DNA from: Aeromicrobium panaciterrae
Lineage (GTDB): Bacteria > Actinomycetota > Actinomycetes > Propionibacteriales > Nocardioidaceae
Length of the DNA: 64,000 nt
Assembly: GCF_031457275.1 (NCBI RefSeq)
Contig: NZ_JAVDWH010000001.1
Coordinates: 496,001-560,000 of the forward strand
Reading direction: 5' to 3'
Shown: positions 7,038 through 18,956 of the stretch, in pieces
Position numbering within the stretch: the first letter of the stretch is position 1
How the letters are laid out: every line of letters begins with the position of its first letter
Translations under genes and position numbers: made by a program
Notes under the pieces: model-generated
Database searches by the model: none
Told to the model about the DNA's origin: nothing
Seen by the model: only the letters and a program-made list of their open reading frames with translations

Positions 7038-8918
7038 GTGGATGCCCCCCTTGCTCTCTATCGCCGCTACCGGCCGGAGACGTTTGCCGAGGTGATCGGG
7101 CAGGACCATGTCACCGAGCCCCTGCGTCACGCGCTCGCCGCCAACAAGGTCAATCACGCCTACCTGTTCTCCGGACCGCGTGGCTGCGGCAAGACGACCA
7201 GTGCGCGCATCCTGGCCCGTGCCCTCAACTGCGAGAAGGCGCCCGTCGCCGAACCGTGTGGCGAGTGCCAGAGCTGCCGCGACCTGGCTCGTGGAGGGCC
7301 CGGCAGCATCGATGTCATAGAGATTGACGCGGCCAGCCATGGCGGTGTCGATGATGCCCGTGACCTGCGCGAACGCGCTTTCTTCGCCCCGGTCAGCAGC
7401 CGCTACAAGGTCTACATCATCGATGAGGCCCACATGGTCTCCCCGCAGGGATTCAACGCGCTGCTCAAGCTCGTCGAAGAGCCGCCTCCGCACCTCAAGT
7501 TCATCTTCGCGACGACCGAGCCCGACAAGGTCATCGGCACGATCAAGTCTCGTACGCACCACTACCCGTTCCGTTTGGTGCCGCCCAAGATCCTCGGTGA
7601 CTACCTGCTTGAACTCTGCAAGTCCGAGGACGTCAAGCTCGAGCCCAACGCTCTGCCGCTCGTCGTACGTGCCGGTCAGGGATCGGTGCGAGACACCCTC
7701 AGCGTGCTCGACCAGCTGCTCGGCGGAGCCGGCCCGGAGGGCGTCACCTACGACATCGCCGTCCAGTTGCTCGGCTACACGCCCGACGCGCTGCTCGACG
7801 AGGCGATCGATGCGTTCGCTGCCAGTGATGGCGCGACGGTGTTTGGTGTCGTCGACAAGATCATCGAGTCGGGTCAAGATCCTCGCCGGTTCGCCGAGGA
7901 CTTCCTGCAGCGACTGCGCGATCTCGTCATCGTCGCGGCGGTTCCGGATGCGCTGTCCACCGGTCTGCTCGACGTCCCTGGCGATCGCGCCGAGCGACTG
8001 TTGTCCCAGGCGAGTGGATTCGGCCCGTCCGAGCTCACTCGCGCAGCCGACATCGTCAACGCGGCTCTCATGGAGTTCCGCGGTGCCACGGCTCCGCGCC
8101 TTCTGCTCGAGCTGATGTGCGCGCGCATCCTCGTACCCGGATCGGACAACTCGACTCAGGGATTCCAGGCCCGCCTCGACCGCCTCGAGCGCCGCCTCTC
8201 GATCGACGGCGGTGCAGCCCCCGCGCCAGCGGCACCCGCTGCCGCCGCGCCGGCTCCGCCGATTGAGCCAGCCGCCGTTGTTGAAGAAGTTGCGCCGGTT
8301 GAGCCCGTCCAGACCCCGCAGCCCGAGGTCGCGGTCGAGGCAGCGCTTGCTGAGCTCGAGCCCGAGCCGGAACCCACTCCAGCCGCACCTGCTCCCGCTG
8401 GGTCGATGACGATTGCGGACGTACGCCGCCTGTGGCCGGACGTGCTCGACAAGATTCGCGAGCTGCGCCGTTTCGCTTGGGTGATGTTGAGCCAGAACGC
8501 TCAGGTCATGTCTCTGGACGGAACGACGTTGACCATTGCTCTCGTCAACCCGGGTGCACGCGAGTCGTTCCTCAGCAGTGGCTCAGACGAATACGTGCAG
8601 CAGGCGCTGCACTCCGTGCTCGGCGTGACGTGGAGGATCGAAGCGATCGTCGATCCGAGTGCGCGGCCTGCCGCTTCCTCACCGTCAACACCGGATCCGG
8701 CGCCTGAACCGGTCAAGGCCGAAGCGCCAGCCGCGCCCCGGGCCTCATCCGCTGCCGCGCGTGAAGCAATGAACGAGCAGCCGTCGGCCGAGGACAGCAA
8801 CCCCGACGCATCCGCCGATCGTGACGATCCAGTCATCGACAACGAGGACATCGACCCTGAGCTGTTGTTGAGTCGTGAGCTGGGGGCGGAAGTCATTGGC
8901 GAAACCACCGGGGACTGA
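7038..8918 (+). CDS. dnaX: DNA polymerase III subunits gamma/tau
   Basis: 626 residues. Residues 1-370 form the AAA+ clamp-loader part: RYRPETFAEVIGQDHV at the start, Walker A GPRGCGKTT (46-54), a Cys4 zinc module (C..C.EC..C, about 65-81), Walker B/DEAH IIDEAHM, and the sensor-1 segment FATTEPDKVI. A Pro/Ala/Glu-rich linker (about 390-455) precedes a tau-type C-terminal domain with VRRLWPDVLDKIRELRRFAWVMLS, which in other bacteria contacts the polymerase and DnaB. The acidic tail (about 580-626) is unstructured. No frameshift heptamer for a short gamma form was recognised. Its stop lies inside the following pab gene. The usual neighbour ybaB is missing. Confidence 0.95.
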   Translation: MDAPLALYRRYRPETFAEVIGQDHVTEPLRHALAANKVNHAYLFSGPRGCGKTTSARILARALNCEKAPVAEPCGECQSCRDLARGGPGSIDVIEIDAASHGGVDDARDLRERAFFAPVSSRYKVYIIDEAHMVSPQGFNALLKLVEEPPPHLKFIFATTEPDKVIGTIKSRTHHYPFRLVPPKILGDYLLELCKSEDVKLEPNALPLVVRAGQGSVRDTLSVLDQLLGGAGPEGVTYDIAVQLLGYTPDALLDEAIDAFAASDGATVFGVVDKIIESGQDPRRFAEDFLQRLRDLVIVAAVPDALSTGLLDVPGDRAERLLSQASGFGPSELTRAADIVNAALMEFRGATAPRLLLELMCARILVPGSDNSTQGFQARLDRLERRLSIDGGAAPAPAAPAAAAPAPPIEPAAVVEEVAPVEPVQTPQPEVAVEAALAELEPEPEPTPAAPAPAGSMTIADVRRLWPDVLDKIRELRRFAWVMLSQNAQVMSLDGTTLTIALVNPGARESFLSSGSDEYVQQALHSVLGVTWRIEAIVDPSARPAASSPSTPDPAPEPVKAEAPAAPRASSAAAREAMNEQPSAEDSNPDASADRDDPVIDNEDIDPELLLSRELGAEVIGETTGD

Positions 8919-11550
8919 GCCGATTCGTCGACGGCTCGACATCACGCTCGAACCGCTCGACGTTCTCCGCCGGTTCCGCGATCGCGAACGTCTGGTCGCG
9001 CTGATCGGTGCCTGGCACCACGGTGAAGCGCTGATCGCCTTCGATCCGACCGACGTCATCACCGGTGATCCGTTCAATGGCATCGACCTCCCTCCCAGTG
9101 ATGGCGAGGGCTTCTTTGGCGGCTGGATCGGGGCCTGGGGCTATCAACTGGGTCGCCTGATCGAAGAGTTGCCTGACGTCCCGCCACGCCGTATCCAGCA
9201 GCCCGATCACCGCATCGCCTTCTACGACCACGTGCTCCGTCTCACCGACGGAGTCTGGTGGCATGAGTCGCTCAGCGCGGACGTCGACCGTGATGCGGCG
9301 ATCGACGTGATCCTCGCGGGCGCCCCGAGCGAGTCAGAGCCGTACGAGGTTGGCACGTTCGAGATGACGCCGACACCGCAGCAGCATCAGGACGCGCTGC
9401 GTACCGTGCTCGACCACATCGCCGCCGGCGACATCTTCCAGGCCAACCTCTGCACCCGACTCGAGTCGCCATTCAGTGGCGACCCGCTCGACGTCTTCTG
9501 CGCGGGCGTCGATGCACTGCAACCGGCCTACGCGGCCTACGTCTCCAGCCCCGAGGGTGCACTCGCGAGCATGTCGCCCGAGCTGTTCCTCCGTCGTACG
9601 GGCGACGAAGTCCTGACGTCGCCCATCAAGGGCACGGCGTCGCTCGACACCGATCCGGCCGAGCTTGTCAGCTCTGCCAAGAACCGCGCCGAGAACATCA
9701 TGATCGTCGACTTGATGCGCAACGACCTCGGTCGCGTCAGTGTCCCGGGCTCCGTACGCGTTCCGGCCATCACCCGAGCCGAGCGGCATGCCGTGTGGCA
9801 TCTGGTCTCCGACGTCGTCGGTCACGTCAGCCGCGGTGTTCTCGACTCTGACCTTCTGCGCGCGACCTTCCCGCCAGGCTCGGTGACGGGCGCGCCCAAG
9901 GTGCGGGCCATGGAGATCATCAACGAGCTCGAGGCGACCGGCCGCGAGGCCTACACGGGCTCGATCGGCCACGTCAGTGCCTCGGCAGGACTCGAGATGA
10001 ATGTTGCCATCCGTACGTTTGAGATCGCCGACAGCCGCATTTGGCTCGGCGTTGGCGGCGGCATCGTTGCCGACTCGACGCCTGAGGGCGAGTACGCCGA
10101 GTGCCTCGTCAAGGCGCGGCCGCTGATCGAGGCGATCGGCGGACGACTCGAGCTGACAGCCGAGATGCCGTCGGATGAAGGCTCAGCCGTCGACATTGCA
10201 GAGCGGGTTGATCCGACCGTCGATGTCTCGCAGGGCATCTACGACACGCTGCTCGTCGAGGACGGTGTCGTGATCGACATCGATGCGCACCTCGCCCGAC
10301 TCGATGCCAGCGTCCGATCGGTCTACGGGACAACGATCCGAGCTGGCCTCGACGAAGCCGTGCTGCGCCGCGCCTCAGGGCTGAGTGGTCGCCAGCGGTT
10401 GCGTATCGATGCCGTGCCGCATGACGGCGAAGTGCGCGTCACGATGACCAGCCGCGCCATCGACGACGACGCAGCTTCGTGGACGTTGGAGCCTCGAACG
10501 ATTGCCGGCGGATTCGGCCAGCACAAGTGGAGTGATCGCCGAGTTCTCGAGCATGAGAGCGCACCGGACCGCGACCTCCTCCTGGTGTCTGAAGACGGTG
10601 CTGTGCTGGAGACAGCGCGTGCCAGTGTTTTCGTCGTGCACGACGACGGTGTCCACACTCCGCCAGTTGACGACCGCATCCTCCCCGGCACCGCTCGCGC
10701 CCGCATCATCGAGATCTTGCGTGACGCTGGCGTACCTGTATTCCAGCGGCGGCTCACGATCGAGGACGTCAGTCGAGCGACGGAGGTGTTCGTCGCCAAC
10801 TCGCTGCGCGGAGTCGTACCCGTCCGATCCGTCGAAGGCGTCGGCGAATGGAGTGTCGGCCGTACGACCGAGTGGCTGCGCGATGAGCTTTGGGCTTTCT
10901 GGAGGAGCCCGGTCCCTAGGCGCGAAGCGCCGGGAGGGAGCTCTGCGACCGAAGGGGCCAAGGTTCTCTTCATCGACAACTACGACTCGTTCGTCTACAA
11001 CCTCGTCCAGTACGTCGGCGAGCTCGGCGCAACCGCTGAGGTGGTCCGCAATGACGCGATCACGGTCGATCAGCTCGTGGCTGCACGCGAACGCGGCGAC
11101 TTCACTCACCTGATCGTTTCGCCCGGACCAGGCACGCCAGCCGATGCCGGCATCAGTATCGAGGCGATCCGGCGTCTCGGACCGACGACGCCGACTCTGG
11201 GCGTGTGTCTCGGTCACCAGGCGATCGGGGAGGTCTACGGCGCAACTGTCGTACGTGCGCCCGAGATCGTGCACGGCAAGCCATCTCTGGTGCACCACGA
11301 CGGTCTTGGCGTCTACGCGGGATTGCCGTCGCCGCTGGTGTGCGCGCGCTATCACTCACTTGTCATCGACCCAGCGACGTTGCCCGACGAACTCGAGGCC
11401 ACAGCTCATACGGCGTCCGGCATCTTGATGGGCGTGCGGCACCGCACGCATCCGGTCGAGGGTGTGCAGATGCACCCCGAGTCCATCCTGACGGCGCGCG
11501 GGCACGAGATGCTCCAGTCGTTCCTGGCGGACTCTAGACATAGCGAGTAG
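8875..11550 (+). CDS. pabBCA: Aminodeoxychorismate synthase/lyase triple fusion (PabB-PabC-PabA)
   Basis: 891 residues carrying the whole chorismate-to-4-aminobenzoate (folate) branch on one chain. Residues about 1-415 are a chorismate-binding PabB domain with SPIKGT (Lys252), the lysine typical of PabB rather than TrpE, and GSVTGAPKVRAMEIINELE. Residues about 449-678 are a class-IV aminotransferase fold (PabC lyase); HKWSDR (Lys551) is the likely PLP lysine. Residues about 694-888 are a class-I glutamine amidotransferase (PabA) with NYDSFVYN, nucleophile Cys778 in GVCLGHQ, and His867/Glu869 in MHPES. The linker before PabA is encoded by a DNA hairpin (10905-10943). The GTG at 8875 overlaps dnaX by 44 bp; a TTG at 8896 is an alternative start. 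Confidence 0.92.
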   Translation: MSWGRKSLAKPPGTEPIRRRLDITLEPLDVLRRFRDRERLVALIGAWHHGEALIAFDPTDVITGDPFNGIDLPPSDGEGFFGGWIGAWGYQLGRLIEELPDVPPRRIQQPDHRIAFYDHVLRLTDGVWWHESLSADVDRDAAIDVILAGAPSESEPYEVGTFEMTPTPQQHQDALRTVLDHIAAGDIFQANLCTRLESPFSGDPLDVFCAGVDALQPAYAAYVSSPEGALASMSPELFLRRTGDEVLTSPIKGTASLDTDPAELVSSAKNRAENIMIVDLMRNDLGRVSVPGSVRVPAITRAERHAVWHLVSDVVGHVSRGVLDSDLLRATFPPGSVTGAPKVRAMEIINELEATGREAYTGSIGHVSASAGLEMNVAIRTFEIADSRIWLGVGGGIVADSTPEGEYAECLVKARPLIEAIGGRLELTAEMPSDEGSAVDIAERVDPTVDVSQGIYDTLLVEDGVVIDIDAHLARLDASVRSVYGTTIRAGLDEAVLRRASGLSGRQRLRIDAVPHDGEVRVTMTSRAIDDDAASWTLEPRTIAGGFGQHKWSDRRVLEHESAPDRDLLLVSEDGAVLETARASVFVVHDDGVHTPPVDDRILPGTARARIIEILRDAGVPVFQRRLTIEDVSRATEVFVANSLRGVVPVRSVEGVGEWSVGRTTEWLRDELWAFWRSPVPRREAPGGSSATEGAKVLFIDNYDSFVYNLVQYVGELGATAEVVRNDAITVDQLVAARERGDFTHLIVSPGPGTPADAGISIEAIRRLGPTTPTLGVCLGHQAIGEVYGATVVRAPEIVHGKPSLVHHDGLGVYAGLPSPLVCARYHSLVIDPATLPDELEATAHTASGILMGVRHRTHPVEGVQMHPESILTARGHEMLQSFLADSRHSE
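10905..10943. repeat. Palindromic element inside the pabBCA coding sequence
   Basis: Nested inverted repeats GAGC...GCTC, TCCCT...AGGGA and GGCGC-GAA-GCGCC form a bulged hairpin lying exactly in the linker between the PabC and PabA domains. The encoded linker (RSPVPRREAPGGSSATEGAK) is low-complexity and unlike either domain. The DNA resembles an intergenic palindromic repeat kept in frame. Confidence 0.5.
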
Positions 11551-11569
11551 TCACTCGCTATGTTGAGTC
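11530..11569 (+). promoter_or_regulatory. Promoter with overlapping long palindrome (probable TetR operator)
   Basis: ACATAGCGAGT (11538-11548) and ACTCGCTATGT (11553-11563) are perfect 11-bp inverted arms around AGTC; outer GACTC/GAGTC (11530-11534, 11565-11569) extend the symmetry. A promoter fits inside: TAGACA (11535-11540), 18-bp spacer, TATGTT (11559-11564), 6 nt before ATG 11571. The pabBCA stop codon lies within the left arm. The likely ligand is the TetR protein encoded at the end of this operon. Confidence 0.65.
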
Positions 11570-11570
11570 G

Positions 11571-13370
11571 ATGAACGACTTTGATGTGGTCATCAACGGC
11601 GGCACCTACTACGACGGGACCGGCGCTCCGGGCGTCGTGACCAATGTCGGCGTGAAGGATGGACGAGTCACTGCCGTCAGTCCCGAGCCGCTGCCCATTG
11701 GTCCTGACACGAAGGTCGTCAACGCGGCGGGCCAATGGGTCATGCCGGGATTCGTCGACGCCCATACGCATTACGACGCCGAGGTTCAGGTTGCGCCAGG
11801 TCTCAACGAGTCGGTGCGCCACGGTGTGACAACAGTGCTGGTCGGCAACTGTTCGCTTTCGACGATCTATTCGTCGCCGCTCGACATCGCTGATCTGTTC
11901 AGCCGAGTTGAGGCGCTGCCTCGTACCCATGTGCTGGCTTCCCTGGAGGACGCCAAGACGTGGTCGACGCCTCAGGGCTGGGTCGACGCGTTGGAGCAGC
12001 TGCCGCTCGGCCCGCACGTCGCCTCGTTCCTCGGGCACTCCGACGTACGCGCCAGCGTCATGGGCATGGGTCGGTCGACCGACCCGGACCACAAGGCGAC
12101 CAAGGATGAGAAGGCAGAGATCGAACGCCGCCTCGAAGACGCGCTCGATGCCGGATTCCTGGGCATCTCCACGATGACGAATCCGTGGGACAAGCTCGAC
12201 GGCGATCGCTATCGCTCCCGCTCGCTGCCCTCGACGTACTCGAGCTGGAAAGAGTTCCGTGGCCTCAGTCGCGTACTCCGACGGCGCGGCCGCGTGCTCC
12301 AGGGCGTCCCCAACCTCAACAAGAAGTACGACATTGCGTTCTACCTCACCACCGCGATGGGCCTCTTCCGTAAGCCGCTGAAGGTCTCGCTTCTCGCCGC
12401 CGCCGACACCAAGGCCGAGCCGTGGGTACAGCGGATCTTTGCGCCGCTGGCCTTCATCGCCAACACGTTGGGCCGTGGGAAGTTCGTCTGGCAGCACCTG
12501 CCGACGACCTTCCGCGTCTGGGCCGACGGCATCGACCTCGTGGTCTTCGAGGAGTTCGGCTCGGGACGCGAGGCCCTTCACCTCCGCGAGGAGATGGGGC
12601 GCAACGACCTCCTGAACGACGAGGCCTACCGCCGCTGGTTCCGTCGCGACTTCGACAAGCGGTTCTCGCCGCGGGTCTGGCATCGCGACTTCGACGATGC
12701 CGAGATCACCGAGTGCCCCGAGGCGAACCTCGTCGGCTTGATGATCGGCCAGGTCGCCCGCGACCGTGGGCTGCACCCCGTCGACTGCTATCTCGATCTG
12801 GTCGTGGAGCACGGCACCAAGCTGCGCTGGAAGACCAACATCGCCAACACGCGTCCCGAGGTGCAGGACTCCCTCATCAATCGCCGTGGCATCACGATCG
12901 GGTTCTCCGACGCGGGCGCTCACCTGCGCAACATGGCCTTCTACAACTTCGGGATCCGACTCCTCAACCGCGTCAACAAGGCGCAGGGCGAGGCCAAGCC
13001 GTTCATGTCAGTCGAGAAGGCCGTGTTCAAGCTGACGGCCGAGCTCGGCGACTTCTACGGCATCGACGCGGGACGCATCGGCGTTGGCGATCGCGCCGAC
13101 ATCGTGGTCGTCGACCCGGCGGGGCTCAGTGACGAGGTCGACAGCTATCACGAGGCCCTCATGCCTGAGTTCGGCGACATGAGCCGCATGGTCAACCGCA
13201 ACGATGCTGCCGTCAGCGCCACGATCGTGACAGGCGCGGTCGTCTACGAGCGGGGCGAGTTCGTGGAGGGCTACGGCCGCACGCTCGGAACCGGCCGGTT
13301 CCTGCGCGCAGGTGAGACGCGCGGCAGTGTCACGCCAATCCGTCGCCTCGACCCGGTGGTGGCACAGTAG
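11571..13370 (+). CDS. Amidohydrolase (N-acyl-D-amino-acid deacylase-like)
   Basis: 599 residues of the metal-dependent amidohydrolase superfamily, D-aminoacylase branch. The N-terminal beta sandwich (DVVINGGTYYDGTGAPG) leads to the metal-binding segment GFVDAHTHYDAEVQ and the GVTTVLVGNCS motif typical of D-aminoacylases. Later elements include HSDVRASVMG, GFSDAGAHLRNMAFYN (catalytic Asp region) and the C-terminal IGVGDRADIVVVDP segment. No signal peptide. Such enzymes remove acyl groups from D-amino acids or open related cyclic amides; the real substrate is unknown. It is leaderless, with a palindromic promoter, and is followed 5 bp later by a TetR gene that probably controls it. Confidence 0.82.
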   Translation: MNDFDVVINGGTYYDGTGAPGVVTNVGVKDGRVTAVSPEPLPIGPDTKVVNAAGQWVMPGFVDAHTHYDAEVQVAPGLNESVRHGVTTVLVGNCSLSTIYSSPLDIADLFSRVEALPRTHVLASLEDAKTWSTPQGWVDALEQLPLGPHVASFLGHSDVRASVMGMGRSTDPDHKATKDEKAEIERRLEDALDAGFLGISTMTNPWDKLDGDRYRSRSLPSTYSSWKEFRGLSRVLRRRGRVLQGVPNLNKKYDIAFYLTTAMGLFRKPLKVSLLAAADTKAEPWVQRIFAPLAFIANTLGRGKFVWQHLPTTFRVWADGIDLVVFEEFGSGREALHLREEMGRNDLLNDEAYRRWFRRDFDKRFSPRVWHRDFDDAEITECPEANLVGLMIGQVARDRGLHPVDCYLDLVVEHGTKLRWKTNIANTRPEVQDSLINRRGITIGFSDAGAHLRNMAFYNFGIRLLNRVNKAQGEAKPFMSVEKAVFKLTAELGDFYGIDAGRIGVGDRADIVVVDPAGLSDEVDSYHEALMPEFGDMSRMVNRNDAAVSATIVTGAVVYERGEFVEGYGRTLGTGRFLRAGETRGSVTPIRRLDPVVAQ

Positions 13371-13375
13371 GCGCC

Positions 13376-13999
13376 GTGACCACAGCCCCGCGACGCACGC
13401 AGACTCAGCGTCGCGAGGCGACGATGTCGGCTGTCGTCGACGCGGCTGTCGCGGCCCTCGGCGAGGTCGGTTACGCCCGTACGACGACCAACGAGATCGC
13501 GCGTCGAGCAGGAGTCTCGCAGGGCGGCTTGTTCCGTCATTTCGAGTCGCGCCTCGACGTGATCCTCGCCGCCGCAGATGCAGTCCGGGCCAGGCAGTTC
13601 GTCGACTTCCGCACCGGACTTGAGTCCATGACGACGTTCGACGTGGCTGAGGTCGTGCGACTCCTGCGCCGCGCGACCCGTGCACCGATCAACGCGGCTT
13701 GGTACGAACTCCTGGTCGCAGCGCGCACGGATGCCGAGCTCCGCCAGCGGCTCGAACCACTCGCACAGCGCTATCACGAGGAGATCATCGAGCTCGGGCG
13801 CGCGCTTCCCATCGCGGCCTCGATCCCACCCGCGGAGCTCGACACGATCGTGCTCGGCATCGTCCACATGCTCGACGGCGAGGCGCTGACGGCCACGGTG
13901 CATCCGCACCCAGAGCAAGAGGACATCCGGGTCGAGCAGCTCGTGCGGATGTTGGCCGGAGAGCCCGTATTCGGAGAGCGCGCCGACCACTCGTCTTGA
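13376..13999 (+). CDS. TetR family transcriptional regulator
   Basis: 207 residues; GTG start. The N-terminal TetR DNA-binding domain is clear: RREATMSAVVDAAVAALGEVGYARTTTNEIARRAGVSQGGLFRHFESRLDVILAA (residues about 10-65), with the helix-turn-helix at TTNEIARRAGVSQGGLFRHF. The rest is an all-helical ligand domain without recognisable specificity. It begins 5 bp after the amidohydrolase stop, so the two are one operon, and the long palindrome at 11530-11569 in their promoter is its most likely operator, giving autoregulation. The inducer may be the amidohydrolase substrate or product (inference). Confidence 0.88.
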   Translation: MTTAPRRTQTQRREATMSAVVDAAVAALGEVGYARTTTNEIARRAGVSQGGLFRHFESRLDVILAAADAVRARQFVDFRTGLESMTTFDVAEVVRLLRRATRAPINAAWYELLVAARTDAELRQRLEPLAQRYHEEIIELGRALPIAASIPPAELDTIVLGIVHMLDGEALTATVHPHPEQEDIRVEQLVRMLAGEPVFGERADHSS

Positions 14000-14011
14000 G
14001 GCCCTGCCGCC

Positions 14012-14017
14012 TAGACT
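14012..14017 (+). promoter_or_regulatory. -10 box of recR
   Basis: TAGACT ends 8 nt before ATG 14026, matching the leaderless pattern seen elsewhere in the window. It gives recR its own promoter, separate from the upstream tetR gene. Confidence 0.5.
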
Positions 14018-14025
14018 GATCCCCT

Positions 14026-14637
14026 ATGTATGACGGCGTGATTCAGGATCTGATCGATGAGCTCGGGCGACTTCCCGGCATCGGTCCCAAGAGCGCGCAA
14101 CGCATCGCCTTCTTCCTGCTCGACAGCGATCCCGAAGACGTACACCGCTTCGCGTCGACGCTGACCGAGGTCAAGGACAAGGTCCACTTCTGCTCGATCT
14201 GCGGCAATGTCACGGTCGACACCGAATGTCGCATCTGCTCGGACCCGCGCCGCGATCTCAGCGTGCTGTGCGTTGTCGAAGAGTCCAAAGACGTCGTCGC
14301 GATCGAACGTACGCGTGAGTTCCGCGGCCGCTATCACGTGCTGGGCGGTGCGATCTCGCCGATCGCGGGCATTGGTCCAGACCAGCTGCGCATCAAAGAG
14401 CTCCTCCAGCGCCTGCAGGACGGCGCCGTCACCGAGGTCATCATCGCCACCGATCCCAACCTCGAGGGCGAGGCCACGGCGACCTATCTCATCCGCATGC
14501 TTTCGCCGTACGGATTGCGTGTCAGCAAGCTCGCCAGCGGGCTCCCGGTGGGCGGCGACCTCGAGTACGCCGACGAGCTCACGCTGGGCCGCGCGTTCGA
14601 AGGCCGAACGACAATCGCATCTGTGACGAACGTCTGA
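14026..14637 (+). CDS. recR: Recombination mediator RecR
   Basis: 203 residues, full length. An N-terminal helix-hairpin-helix ([24 protein letters not shown]) is followed by the Cys4 zinc finger [22 protein letters not shown] (residues about 56-77). The Toprim domain has [14 protein letters not shown] and [15 protein letters not shown]. The C-terminal segment with [22 protein letters not shown] is the family signature. RecR acts with RecF/RecO to load RecA on gapped DNA. In most bacteria it lies next to dnaX-ybaB; here it is about 5 kb from dnaX with folate, amidohydrolase and regulator genes between. Confidence 0.96.
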   Translation: MYDGVIQDLIDELGRLPGIGPKSAQRIAFFLLDSDPEDVHRFASTLTEVKDKVHFCSICGNVTVDTECRICSDPRRDLSVLCVVEESKDVVAIERTREFRGRYHVLGGAISPIAGIGPDQLRIKELLQRLQDGAVTEVIIATDPNLEGEATATYLIRMLSPYGLRVSKLASGLPVGGDLEYADELTLGRAFEGRTTIASVTNV

Positions 14638-14689
14638 CGTCCTCCGCGAAACCATTGCCCTGACGTTCCAGCAGGATCAGACTCAGCGC

Positions 14690-15418
14690 ATGACCTCTGC
14701 ACCTGACTTCAGCAGCCTCAAGGCTGTCTTCATAAACGCGACCCTCAAAAGGTCGCCCGAGCCCAGCAACACCGACGGGCTCATAGTCAAGAGCGCGGAC
14801 ATCATGCGCAGCCACGGCGTGGGTGTCACCGAGATCCGCGCGATCGATCACCAGATCGCTACGGGCGTTTATCCCGACATGACCGAGCACGGCTGGGAGG
14901 TCGACGAGTGGCCCGGCATCCTCGACCAGGTCATGGCGGCCGAGATCCTCGTACTTGCCGGTCCGATCTGGCTTGGCGACAACAGCAGCATCATGAAGCA
15001 GGTCATCGAACGGCTCTACTCGGCGTCGAGCATTCTCAACGATGCCGGCCAGTACGCGTTCTACGGCCGCGTCGGCGGCTGCATCATCACGGGCAACGAG
15101 GACGGCATCAAGCACTGCGCCATGAACGTTCTCTACAGCCTGCAGCACGTCGGTTTCACGATTCCGCCGCAGGCGGATGCCGGATGGATCGGTGAGGCCG
15201 GGCCGGGGGCGTCCTATTTGGACCCGGGCTCCGGCGGACCAGAGAATGACTTCACCAACCGAAACACGACGTTCATGACGTACAACCTGATGCACGCGGC
15301 GAAGCAGCTCAAGGATGCCGGCGGGATATCGGCGTACGGGAACCAGCGCACCGTGTGGGACGCCGGTGTCCACTCGTACGTGAAGGACTCCGGCTCACCC
15401 AACCCTGAGTACCGCTAG
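14690..15418 (+). CDS. Flavodoxin-fold NAD(P)H-dependent oxidoreductase
   Basis: 242 residues with the NADPH-dependent FMN reductase/flavodoxin-like fold. The first strand and phosphate-binding loop read AVFINATLKRSPEPSNTDGLI, and the FMN-isoalloxazine loop is GPIWLGDNSSIMKQVIERLYS. A later segment GRVGGCIITGNEDGIKHCAMNVLYSLQHVGF is typical of the iron-sulfur-flavoprotein/NAD(P)H oxidoreductase group, but the cysteine set of true Fe-S flavoproteins is absent. It likely binds FMN and reduces a quinone, flavin or similar acceptor; the role is unknown. It is a single gene between recR and lysC. Confidence 0.75.
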   Translation: MTSAPDFSSLKAVFINATLKRSPEPSNTDGLIVKSADIMRSHGVGVTEIRAIDHQIATGVYPDMTEHGWEVDEWPGILDQVMAAEILVLAGPIWLGDNSSIMKQVIERLYSASSILNDAGQYAFYGRVGGCIITGNEDGIKHCAMNVLYSLQHVGFTIPPQADAGWIGEAGPGASYLDPGSGGPENDFTNRNTTFMTYNLMHAAKQLKDAGGISAYGNQRTVWDAGVHSYVKDSGSPNPEYR

Positions 15419-15473
15419 TCAGCTGACCGGTTTTCGCGGTCTCGCGGCAGGATCACCGCTGCCACCCCTCACG

Positions 15474-15488
15474 GTCTACCGGTAGACT
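15474..15488 (+). promoter_or_regulatory. lysC-asd promoter with palindrome
   Basis: The 14-bp perfect palindrome GTCTACCGGTAGAC (15474-15487) overlaps a TAGACT -10 (15483-15488). Transcription would start at about 15495 and leave a leader of about 48 nt before the GTG of lysC. No lysine-riboswitch structure was recognised in that leader. The palindrome could be a regulator site or chance. Confidence 0.4.
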
Positions 15489-15542
15489 GAGCAGGCGCAG
15501 CGTCGCGCATCCGTACATCACCACCCAGTCAGGAACGGGCTC

Positions 15543-18843
<3,301 letters not shown>

Positions 18844-18942
18844 GGCATCCCCTGATCGAAAGTGGTGCTGACGATACCGCCGCCATGTGGTTCGAATGGG
18901 CCATTCGTGCCCATAACGATCACTCGAATCGGTGGGCGCACA

Positions 18943-18948
18943 TAGATT
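18943..18948 (+). promoter_or_regulatory. -10 box of the large envelope protein gene
   Basis: TAGATT lies 8 nt before the GTG at 18957. It supports that start and excludes the long in-frame extension that runs back over the divergent lipoprotein gene. An ATGGGC/GCCCAT inverted repeat (18896-18901, 18909-18914) sits upstream. Confidence 0.45.
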
Positions 18949-18956
18949 GTTCGATT

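Noticed and set aside
15489..15542. Lysine riboswitch in the lysC leader
   Set aside because: The leader is only about 48 nt, far too short for the lysine aptamer, and no conserved core was seen.
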